A DNA stretch of 13,224 nt from Aquimarina sp. (lineage in GTDB: Bacteria; Bacteroidota; Bacteroidia; Flavobacteriales; Flavobacteriaceae). The stretch is taken from assembly GCA_002697475.1 (NCBI GenBank), contig NZVW01000159.1:5898-19121 (forward strand), written 5' to 3'. Under the pieces are notes generated by a model. The model saw nothing but the letters and a program-made list of their open reading frames with translations, did not search any database and was not told the origin of the DNA. Positions within the stretch are counted from its first letter, which is position 1, and every line of letters begins with the position of its first letter. Of the stretch, positions 7,691 to 13,224 are shown in pieces. Both the position numbers and the translations under genes were made by a program.

Positions 7691-8016
7691 TTTGTTAGTT
7701 TTAAGAATAATTAAAATTTGATTTTTGTGAAGCATGTTATCTTCAAACTTCAATAAGTACTAAGTGCATAAGACGTCTTGATTGTAGCACTGAATATTGA
7801 TAAATCAAATTTAGAATTCTTAAAATATATTTATGATATCTAGATGATCAGTTCTTAGGCTTTTTTATGTTATCTAACACATTATCAGTTTATAAGAATT
7901 AAAACCACAGTGTTTTTCCTTAAAAAAACAGGCATTTATCCCGAAGTGTTTTGGGGTATTCAACTTAGTAGTAAAAGGTATAATCAAATTTTTTTTTACG
8001 GGGTCACCGTACTTAC
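7691..8016. other. 326-base gap without a gene
   Basis: This AT-rich stretch separates the start of the lipoprotein gene (7690) from the stop of the second EEP gene (8017), both on the minus strand. It holds a candidate -7 element for the lipoprotein at 7806-7813, a weak imperfect inverted repeat (TATCCC at 7937-7942 and GGGGTA at 7953-7958, one G-U pair), a run of nine T at 7989-7997, and a 4-bp hairpin ACGG/CCGT at 7998-8010. I see no convincing small ORF, tRNA or intrinsic terminator for the EEP gene. Confidence 0.6.
7806..7813 (-). promoter_or_regulatory. Candidate -7 element for the orphan lipoprotein
   Basis: On the minus strand this reads TAAATTTG, matching TAnnTTTG. It would give a leader of about 110 bases before the ATG at 7690. 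No TTG is seen at the -33 distance. In AT-rich DNA the match could be by chance. Confidence 0.3.
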
Positions 8017-8991
8017 CTATCCAAGATTATATTTTAATAAAACATACACAGGAAAATGGTCACTTACGCCACCTTTATAATCATCACCTGCGTACGTTCT
8101 AAAAGGCAATCCTTTATATCTTCCATGATAGACTTTAAGATCAGGGTGATCAAAAATATCAGCTTTCATAAAGTTATGACTGCCTCTACTAAAACGATGA
8201 AAATTATTGCTTAGGATTATTTGATCAAATAGATTCCAGCGTCCTCTATGGCTCAAACTACCATCATAAATTGTTAGGAGATTTTCCATGGGATTATAAA
8301 AATCTTGTTGCACAAGATGATGAATACTATTACTCGTAGGATCATCATTAAAATCGCCCATAATTAAAATTTTAGCTTCTGGATTGTCTTGTAAAATTTG
8401 ATCAATAATTTCACGATTTTTTTGAGCAGCAACTATTCTTTTGGGTTCAGTAATTTCTGCGCCTTCCCTTCTGGAGGGCCAGTGGTTTACTAACAGGTAA
8501 ATTTCTTCATTATTTAATAGACCCCTAACAAGTAAAATATCTCTGGTATAATCACGGACACCCAATTCGTTTTCAACATACAGTGGTATAGATTCTGAAT
8601 AGTTAACTTTAAAATATCGTTCATCATAGAGTAGACCTACATCAATACCTCTTTCATCCGGAGACTCGTAATGAATGACTGCATAATTATGTTTAATCAA
8701 ATGTTTTGTGTTGGCCAGATCCTTTAATACCTGTTCATTTTCAGTCTCAGCCACACCAATAATTACAGGTAATCTACCTGTTTCTTTATAGCCGATTTTA
8801 GAAATCGCTTTTCCCAGCTTTTTCAACTTCTTTTCATACCTGTGATGATTCCATTTTTTATCAGAATGTGGCAAGAAATCATTATCCAGAGTATGAGGAT
8901 CATCTTTGGTATCAAATAAGTTTTCGAGATTATAAAATGCGATAGTATAAATATCTGTATTTTTATGGGTAGTGAAGAGACTTCCGGACAT
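8017..8991 (-). CDS. EEP-family phosphodiesterase/nuclease without signal peptide
   Basis: A 324-residue paralogue of the enzyme at 1295-2347. Shared blocks include FYNLENLFD (19-27), GVAETEN (79-85), HYESPDERGIDVGLLY (107-122), NHWPSRR (169-175), MGDFNDDP (211-218), WNLFDQII (252-259), GRYKGLPFR (290-298) and SDHFPVYV (310-317). All expected metal and catalytic residues of the EEP fold are intact. The protein begins MSGSLFTTHKN and reaches the first core strand by residue 15 with no hydrophobic leader, so it is probably cytoplasmic unless a non-classical route is used. It is about 25 residues shorter than the secreted copy, through the missing leader and a shorter loop before YNPM. It is divergent from hflX, with 110 bases between the starts. 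Its substrate cannot be inferred from sequence alone. Confidence 0.85.
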   Translation of the reverse strand: MSGSLFTTHKNTDIYTIAFYNLENLFDTKDDPHTLDNDFLPHSDKKWNHHRYEKKLKKLGKAISKIGYKETGRLPVIIGVAETENEQVLKDLANTKHLIKHNYAVIHYESPDERGIDVGLLYDERYFKVNYSESIPLYVENELGVRDYTRDILLVRGLLNNEEIYLLVNHWPSRREGAEITEPKRIVAAQKNREIIDQILQDNPEAKILIMGDFNDDPTSNSIHHLVQQDFYNPMENLLTIYDGSLSHRGRWNLFDQIILSNNFHRFSRGSHNFMKADIFDHPDLKVYHGRYKGLPFRTYAGDDYKGGVSDHFPVYVLLKYNLG

Positions 8992-9045
8992 ACGTTAATT
9001 TTAAGCTAAGACCCTAAACTGATAACGAATAACACCAGTTTATTG

Positions 9046-9053
9046 TACCTTTG
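9046..9053 (+). promoter_or_regulatory. Candidate -7 element for hflX
   Basis: TACCTTTG matches TAnnTTTG exactly and lies 48 bases before the hflX ATG. No TTG is present at the usual -33 spacing, so the call rests on the -7 box and its position. Confidence 0.45.
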
Positions 9054-9101
9054 TAAGAATTAAATTGCCAATATATAAAAAAGTTATATTTCAGATAGAT
9101 A

Positions 9102-10325
9102 ATGTTAGAAAGAAAGGAAATAGCATACGAAAAAGCAGTGTTAATAGGAATCGTGACTAAGCATCAGGATGAAGATAAATTGAATGAGTTTCTTGATGAG
9201 TTAGAGTTTCTAACATATACCGCAGGAGGTGAGGTTGTAAAACGTTTTACACAAAAGATGGAGATGCCCAACTCTAAGACATTTATAGGTACAGGTAAAA
9301 TGGAGGAGGTTAGACAATATGTTGAGGAACACGAAATAGGCACCGTAGTTTTCGATGATGAATTAAGTCCGGCTCAGTTAAGAAACATAGAAAGAATCCT
9401 GAAGGCAAAAATCATTGACAGAACCAATCTTATTCTGGATATTTTTGCCCAAAGAGCGCAAACAAGTTATGCGAGGACACAGGTAGAGTTGGCACAGTAT
9501 CAATATTTATTACCAAGACTTACAGGTTTATGGACTCACCTTGAAAGACAGCGAGGTGGTATAGGTATGCGTGGACCAGGTGAAACGGAGATAGAAACAG
9601 ATAGACGTATCGTTAGAGATCGAATATCACTATTAAAGAAAAAGTTAGAAACCATTGATAAGCAAATGGCTACCCAGCGTAGTAACAGAGGACAGTTGGT
9701 ACGCGTGGCTCTAGTAGGATACACTAACGTAGGTAAATCGACCCTAATGAATGTGATTGCCAAGAGTGAAGTTTTTGCAGAAAACAAGCTTTTTGCTACC
9801 CTTGATACAACAGTAAGAAAAGTAGTTATAGGTAATTTACCATTTTTACTAAGTGATACAGTAGGATTTATACGAAAATTACCCACTCAGCTTGTTGAAA
9901 GTTTTAAAAGTACTTTGGATGAGGTAAGGGAAGCTGATTTATTACTTCATGTAGTGGATATATCACATCCGCAGTTTGAGGATCATATAGCTTCAGTAAA
10001 TAATATCCTTGATGAAATTGACTGTTCAGATAAACCTACTATTATGGTTTTTAATAAAATAGATGCATATGAAGCCGAAACAATCGATGAAGATGATTTA
10101 ATGACTGAACGAACTACTGCGCATTATACATTAGATGAGTGGAAAAAGACCTGGATGAACAGGATAGGTGATAACGCTTTATTCATATCTGCCATTAGTA
10201 AAGAAAACATGGAGGAGTTTAGAAAAAGAGTTTATCAGGAGGTAAGGGACATACACGTAACGAGATTTCCATATAACAACTTCCTATATCCGGAGTTTGT
10301 AGAGGAAGATTCTGACGAGATTTAA
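9102..10325 (+). CDS. hflX: GTPase HflX (ribosome-associated)
   Basis: A 407-residue protein with the complete HflX layout. The N-terminal HflX domain (about 12-195) includes FIGTGKMEEV (61-70), VVFDDELSPAQLRNIE (82-97) and the glycine-rich stretch RGGIGMRGPGETEIETDRR (151-169). A coiled-coil-like linker (about 170-195) precedes the GTPase domain: G1 GYTNVGKST (206-214), G2 in FATLDTTVR (231-239), G3 DTVGF (252-256), G4 NKID (318-321) and G5 SAIS (363-366). HflX binds the 50S subunit and in other bacteria splits or rescues stalled ribosomes under stress. The segment between G4 and G5 (about 322-360) is fairly long and acidic. A short C-terminal tail ends in EEDSDEI. The gene is monocistronic by context: it is divergent from the EEP gene, and its stop overlaps that of the convergent DUF3078 gene. 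Confidence 0.96.
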   Translation: MLERKEIAYEKAVLIGIVTKHQDEDKLNEFLDELEFLTYTAGGEVVKRFTQKMEMPNSKTFIGTGKMEEVRQYVEEHEIGTVVFDDELSPAQLRNIERILKAKIIDRTNLILDIFAQRAQTSYARTQVELAQYQYLLPRLTGLWTHLERQRGGIGMRGPGETEIETDRRIVRDRISLLKKKLETIDKQMATQRSNRGQLVRVALVGYTNVGKSTLMNVIAKSEVFAENKLFATLDTTVRKVVIGNLPFLLSDTVGFIRKLPTQLVESFKSTLDEVREADLLLHVVDISHPQFEDHIASVNNILDEIDCSDKPTIMVFNKIDAYEAETIDEDDLMTERTTAHYTLDEWKKTWMNRIGDNALFISAISKENMEEFRKRVYQEVRDIHVTRFPYNNFLYPEFVEEDSDEI

Positions 10326-11350
10326 AATTCATAATTAAGACCTAATCCCACCACTTCTCTGATCTGAAACCCAGAGGCGGCATTGTCGTCATAAATAGCT
10401 TGAAAGGCGAAATTACCGGAAATATATTGATTAACGACAAGATTCAGGTTTAGTGTATAATCTATATCTATGTTCCAGGGGTCCTCGATGTAATTAGAGT
10501 ATAAATTTAAGATGTTTTCCATAGTTATATCTCTTACTATAGTGAATTTAAAATAAGCTGCCAGAGAACCTCCAAATTCAAATCTGGCGGTTTCTCCCTG
10601 ATCCAGTCCAAAATAATCACCATCCTGATAATCCGGTATTGTGGTAAACTTTTCATCCACAAAAATCATTCTGGAAGTTACAGGAGCGATGTTGAAGTTG
10701 AAATCATTACTCTTTTTCCATAATACCCCTGGTCCACCTTGTATATAAGCTGGTGAAAAAAATTGTGTTTCTTCAGTTCTGATAGTTTCTTCTGTATCCG
10801 GATCCTTACTAAATTTATATCCCTTTGCGAATTGAGATCTAAAGTTAAAAAAGAAAGAGTAGTTCCAGAAGGTTTGATGTATTCGCTTACCTAACCTGGT
10901 ATTAAGCTCTATTCTATCATTGGTTTTTCTTGAAAAATCTTCTCCTTTTAAAAACGTAATACCATAATCAGCTAATATTTTATTATCCCAGGTTAAGCCA
11001 TTTTTTTTGTAATTGATATTGTAGTTAATAATGGAGTTGCCAGCAATATTTGAAGTACCTCCACCTTGCCAATCATAGTTAAATGCAGATTGATTAAAAA
11101 GTAAAGAAAATTTACCATTTGATTTCCATCCTTCTTGTTCTGGTGGTTTTACTTTTTTAGGTGTTAATTTCTTAAGAATATCTTTAAGTACAATAATGTT
11201 AAGCTCCTTAGGGGTGTTTTTTAATTGTTCCTGTATAGCCTGCTCTAGTTTAATCTGAATAGAGTCAAGCTGTTTTACTTCTTTTTTTTCTTGTGCAATA
11301 GAAATAAAACTTAAAGAAATCATTAGATAAAAAAACACTAATCGCTTCAT
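10322..11350 (-). CDS. DUF3078 outer-membrane beta-barrel protein with N-terminal extension
   Basis: A 342-residue protein starting at the ATG at 11350. The frame can be extended to a TTG at 11377, but that codon lies inside the probable -7 promoter element, so the ATG is preferred. Residues 1-19 are a signal peptide (MKRLVFF to SIA, cleaved before QEKK). Residues about 20-70 are a charged, probably helical extension that the neighbouring paralogue lacks. The DUF3078 core runs from about 74 (GWKSNGKFSLLFNQSAFN) to the end (FQIREVVGLGLNYEF) with repeated amphipathic strands and a terminal Phe, as in outer-membrane barrels. Shared family blocks include WDNKILADYG, RKTNDR and QAIYDDNA. The function of DUF3078 is unknown to me. 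Its stop codon overlaps the hflX stop on the opposite strand by four bases. Confidence 0.85.
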   Translation of the reverse strand: MKRLVFFYLMISLSFISIAQEKKEVKQLDSIQIKLEQAIQEQLKNTPKELNIIVLKDILKKLTPKKVKPPEQEGWKSNGKFSLLFNQSAFNYDWQGGGTSNIAGNSIINYNINYKKNGLTWDNKILADYGITFLKGEDFSRKTNDRIELNTRLGKRIHQTFWNYSFFFNFRSQFAKGYKFSKDPDTEETIRTEETQFFSPAYIQGGPGVLWKKSNDFNFNIAPVTSRMIFVDEKFTTIPDYQDGDYFGLDQGETARFEFGGSLAAYFKFTIVRDITMENILNLYSNYIEDPWNIDIDYTLNLNLVVNQYISGNFAFQAIYDDNAASGFQIREVVGLGLNYEF

Positions 11351-11374
11351 CAAACTCACGTAATTTTTGGGCTT

Positions 11375-11407
11375 CAAATATAATTGATGCCAAAAGGATT
11401 TTCAAAA
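11375..11407 (-). promoter_or_regulatory. Promoter of the first DUF3078 gene (-33 and -7 elements)
   Basis: On the minus strand, TTTTG (11407-11403, containing the -33 TTG) is followed after 20 bases by TATATTTG (11382-11375), a full TAnnTTTG match. The predicted start of transcription falls about 18 bases before the ATG at 11350. This is the best-formed promoter in the window and it settles the start codon choice. Confidence 0.65.
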
Positions 11408-11470
11408 TTTGTACTTAGTTTCATTTTATTTTGTGTTATATTAACCCAAAAACTATGAAAATGTTGCAAT

Positions 11471-11499
11471 AAAAAAGAGGAGCTACTAAACCCCTCTTT
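11471..11499 (-). terminator. Intrinsic terminator after the second DUF3078 gene
   Basis: On the minus strand, AAAGAGG (11499-11493) pairs with CCTCTTT (11480-11474) around a 12-base loop, and the T-run continues to 11471. It lies 25 bases after the stop of the gene at 11524-12441. The two DUF3078 genes are therefore probably separate transcripts. Confidence 0.75.
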
Positions 11500-11523
11500 A
11501 AATCATATTGCTTTATAAATTAT

Positions 11524-12441
11524 TTAAAAACCATAATTCACCCCAAGACCAAATACCTCTCTGATCTGAAATGCTCCGATGGCATTATCGTCATAGATAG
11601 CCTGAAATGTCAGGTTTGTAGATAGATATTTATTAATGGTCATCACTACATTAGTTGTATAATCAATATCTACATTTTGAGGATCCTCCAGATAATTTGA
11701 GTAAAGGCTTAGTATGTTTTCCATGGAAACATTTTTCATAAGCTCAAACTTAGCATAGGCATTTAAAGCTGCACCAAATTCAAATCTCATGGTTTCATTA
11801 GCCTCAACGCCAAAATATCCACCCGCAGCATTGAATGCATCTATATCCGCCTGTGCATTTCCTACATCTGTAAAATCCTTGCTTACAAATATAAACCTGG
11901 CTGTTGCAGGGGCTATATTCACTTTAAGATTATCACTTTTTTTCCACAACATACCTGGTCCTAATTGTAAATATGCAGGAGAGAAGAAACGGGTAATTTC
12001 AGTTCTGGCTTCATTACCATTAACATCTTCAAAGAACTCATAGCCCGGAGCAAATTGAGTTCTTAAGTTGATAAAGAAGGAGTAGTACCAATTAGACTCA
12101 TTAATTTGTTTACCCAATAGAGAATTAAATTCAAATCTATCATTGGTTTTTCTGGTAAATTCCTGATCTTTTACTTTAGTTAGACCATAATCAGCAAGTA
12201 TTTTATTATCCCAGGTTAAATCTCCTTTTCTATAATTAAAATCATAAGAAATAGATAGGTTACCTGCCAAATTAGATGTTCCACCACCTAACCATTCAGC
12301 ATTAAAAGCAGATTGGTTAAATAAGAAGCTAATATTTCCGGCGCGTGTCCATCCGTCTTTAGGTTTCTCCTTTTCTTCTTCCTGTGCGAATGTTAAAGAT
12401 AAACAACCTATAAAAGCTATTGTTAAAAGCGTTTTCTTCAT
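11524..12441 (-). CDS. DUF3078 outer-membrane beta-barrel protein
   Basis: A 305-residue protein with a signal peptide (MKKTLLTIAF to TFA, cleaved before QEEE at about residue 20). After a short charged stretch (EEEKEKPKDG) the DUF3078 core begins at residue 30 with GWTRAGNISFLFNQSAFN. It continues through WLGGGTSNLAGN, WDNKILADYG and RKTNDR and ends in FQIREVFGLGVNYGF, with the terminal Phe of outer-membrane barrels. It is closely related to the neighbouring gene along the whole core. It has a longer loop after the FIFVSKDF strand (about 190-210, Ala/Asp-rich) where the neighbour is shorter, and lacks the neighbour's N-terminal helical extension. No function is known to me for this family; an outer-membrane location is inferred from strand pattern and terminus. 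Confidence 0.87.
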   Translation of the reverse strand: MKKTLLTIAFIGCLSLTFAQEEEKEKPKDGWTRAGNISFLFNQSAFNAEWLGGGTSNLAGNLSISYDFNYRKGDLTWDNKILADYGLTKVKDQEFTRKTNDRFEFNSLLGKQINESNWYYSFFINLRTQFAPGYEFFEDVNGNEARTEITRFFSPAYLQLGPGMLWKKSDNLKVNIAPATARFIFVSKDFTDVGNAQADIDAFNAAGGYFGVEANETMRFEFGAALNAYAKFELMKNVSMENILSLYSNYLEDPQNVDIDYTTNVVMTINKYLSTNLTFQAIYDDNAIGAFQIREVFGLGVNYGF

Positions 12442-12497
12442 GTTATTAGAGTTGTAATTGATTAATTTATGTGAGTTTAATATTTAACTTTTGCGGA

Positions 12498-12505
12498 CAA
12501 ATATA
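12498..12505 (-). promoter_or_regulatory. Candidate -7 element for the second DUF3078 gene
   Basis: On the minus strand this reads TATATTTG, identical to the -7 box of the neighbouring DUF3078 gene, and lies 56 bases before the ATG at 12441. A -33 TTG is not evident at the expected distance. Confidence 0.45.
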
Positions 12506-12590
12506 TTTCAGATTATTGGATTGTGATTTGAGTTGTGAAAATGTGTTATAATTTTTCGATAAAAAACAACAATTCTAGATAAAATAATCT

Positions 12591-13103
12591 TTATTTTTTT
12601 CTTTTGTATAACGGAACAGAGGAACACGCCTCTCCATACATTATCGTTTTAGCAACGGGTTGAAGTTTTTGTACTAACGAAATGTATGCACTTTCAGGTA
12701 CCGGTTTGCCAGAACACCCTTTAATGATTACTGCTTTATCCTGATAGGGTTTTGTATCCAGGTTATTTACAATTTCTTCAAAAAGCAGAGCGTTCAATAA
12801 CTCCGCATCTCCGGCAGCTATTTTTTTTGCATAGGGTTGAAGTGCCGTAGTCAATAGCAAATACGCCCAACCTGGTATGATGGCGTCTGTAGAACAGGTC
12901 AATATAACATATTGATCCTGATATTGATTCCAATCGTGATTTTTTACATAAGCTCTGAAATCCTTTTCTTTTAGAATAAGTTCTTCATATAGCCAGTCTT
13001 TAATATCAAAAATGACTCTTTTACCATCTGGATAGAAGTCTTCCAGATCTAAAGTGATCAAATTTTGATTATTAGCAACTCTATTTACAATCTCTTCTTC
13101 CAT
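12591..13103 (-). CDS. DUF2480 family protein with an internal duplication
   Basis: A 170-residue soluble protein with no signal peptide, starting at the ATG at 13103. A GTG at 13115 is in frame but overlaps the stop of the upstream gene and adds only four residues. I recognise it as DUF2480, a family seen mainly in Bacteroidota. The middle and C-terminal parts are related: residues 66-101 align without gaps to 125-160 (offset 59), sharing V66/V125, I67/I126, P77/P136, A80-Y81/A139-Y140, L88-Q89-P90/L147-Q148-P149, A92-K93/A151-K152, I95/I154 and G98/G157. Cysteines stand at 70 (LTCSTD), 130 (KGCSGKP) and 160 (EACSSVP). The gene begins 11 bases after the stop of a MIP18/DUF59 Fe-S assembly factor, so it is probably in that operon. 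A role with Fe-S clusters or metals is inferred from context only. No clear terminator follows. Confidence 0.85.
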   Translation of the reverse strand: MEEEIVNRVANNQNLITLDLEDFYPDGKRVIFDIKDWLYEELILKEKDFRAYVKNHDWNQYQDQYVILTCSTDAIIPGWAYLLLTTALQPYAKKIAAGDAELLNALLFEEIVNNLDTKPYQDKAVIIKGCSGKPVPESAYISLVQKLQPVAKTIMYGEACSSVPLYKRKK

Positions 13104-13114
13104 AAGATATAGCA

Positions 13115-13224
13115 CTAAAGCATTCCTAATTCCAGCTTAGCTTCTTCACTCATTAAGTCCTGAGACCATGGTGGATCAAATGTTAGTTCTACTTCAACAT
13201 CATTAACCAAGTCTAAAGATTTTA
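13115..13224 (-). CDS. MIP18/DUF59 family iron-sulfur assembly factor, SufT-like (C-terminal fragment)
   Basis: Only the last 35 residues lie in the window; the gene continues beyond the right edge. The fragment contains VEVELTFDPPWSQDLMSEEA and ends KLELGML before a TAG at 13117-13115. The FDPPW block and the SEEAKLELG ending are typical of the MIP18/DUF59 proteins encoded with SUF iron-sulfur cluster genes in Bacteroidota. These proteins help mature Fe-S proteins in the cytoplasm. The following DUF2480 gene starts 11 bases downstream, which suggests co-transcription. I expect suf genes beyond the window edge, but this cannot be seen here. Confidence 0.82.
   Translation of the reverse strand, partial: KSLDLVNDVEVELTFDPPWSQDLMSEEAKLELGML

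Noticed and set aside
7998..8010. Hairpin ACGG/CCGT as a terminator for the second EEP gene
   Set aside because: The stem is only 4 bp and on the minus strand is followed by an A-run, not a U-run.
9536..9886. Minus-strand open frame of 116 codons inside hflX
   Set aside because: It is antisense to the GTPase motifs of a certain gene; no independent support.
11351..11377. Upstream TTG start for the first DUF3078 gene
   Set aside because: The TTG is part of the probable TATATTTG promoter box, and the ATG at 11350 begins a normal signal peptide.
11789..12043. Plus-strand open frame of 84 codons inside the second DUF3078 gene
   Set aside because: It is antisense to a conserved beta-barrel coding region and has no start context or domain.

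Overview
The window looks like a chromosomal segment of a marine-type member of the Bacteroidota, most probably Flavobacteriaceae. The evidence is low GC, AT-rich leaders without clear Shine-Dalgarno sequences, promoter elements of the TAnnTTTG type, lipoproteins with acidic residues right after the lipid-bearing cysteine, a TonB-linked receptor with a carboxypeptidase-regulatory-like N-terminal domain, and several families largely confined to this phylum (DUF5689, DUF3078, DUF2480). No tRNA, rRNA, CRISPR array, insertion sequence or phage gene is visible.

Layout. Bases 1-891 are the 3' part of a CPA1/NhaP-type cation:proton antiporter with a C-terminal TrkA-N domain. Bases 997-1257 encode a small four-cysteine lipoprotein with its own candidate promoter and a strong bidirectional terminator. 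Bases 1295-6899 hold a secreted endonuclease/exonuclease/phosphatase (EEP) family enzyme on the minus strand, divergent from a two-gene plus-strand operon: a TonB-dependent-receptor-like outer-membrane protein and a DUF5689 lipoprotein. A 12-bp stem terminator closes that operon and also serves the convergent orphan lipoprotein at 6968-7690. After a 326-base stretch without a gene comes a second EEP paralogue (8017-8991, minus) that lacks a signal peptide, divergent from the GTPase gene hflX (9102-10325).

The right part is all on the minus strand: two DUF3078 outer-membrane beta-barrel paralogues (10322-11350 and 11524-12441), a DUF2480 protein (12591-13103), and, running off the window edge, the C-terminus of a MIP18/DUF59 (SufT-like) iron-sulfur assembly factor. 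The last two are 11 bases apart and probably co-transcribed.

The most interesting unit is the EEP + TonB receptor + DUF5689 lipoprotein cluster. It has the parts expected of an uptake system: a secreted phosphodiesterase/nuclease, a surface-exposed possible OB-fold binding protein, and an outer-membrane transporter-like protein. I infer, but cannot show, a role in scavenging nucleic acids or phosphate esters. A second point is an ungapped 36-residue internal duplication in the DUF2480 protein, with a cysteine near each copy, next to a Fe-S assembly gene.
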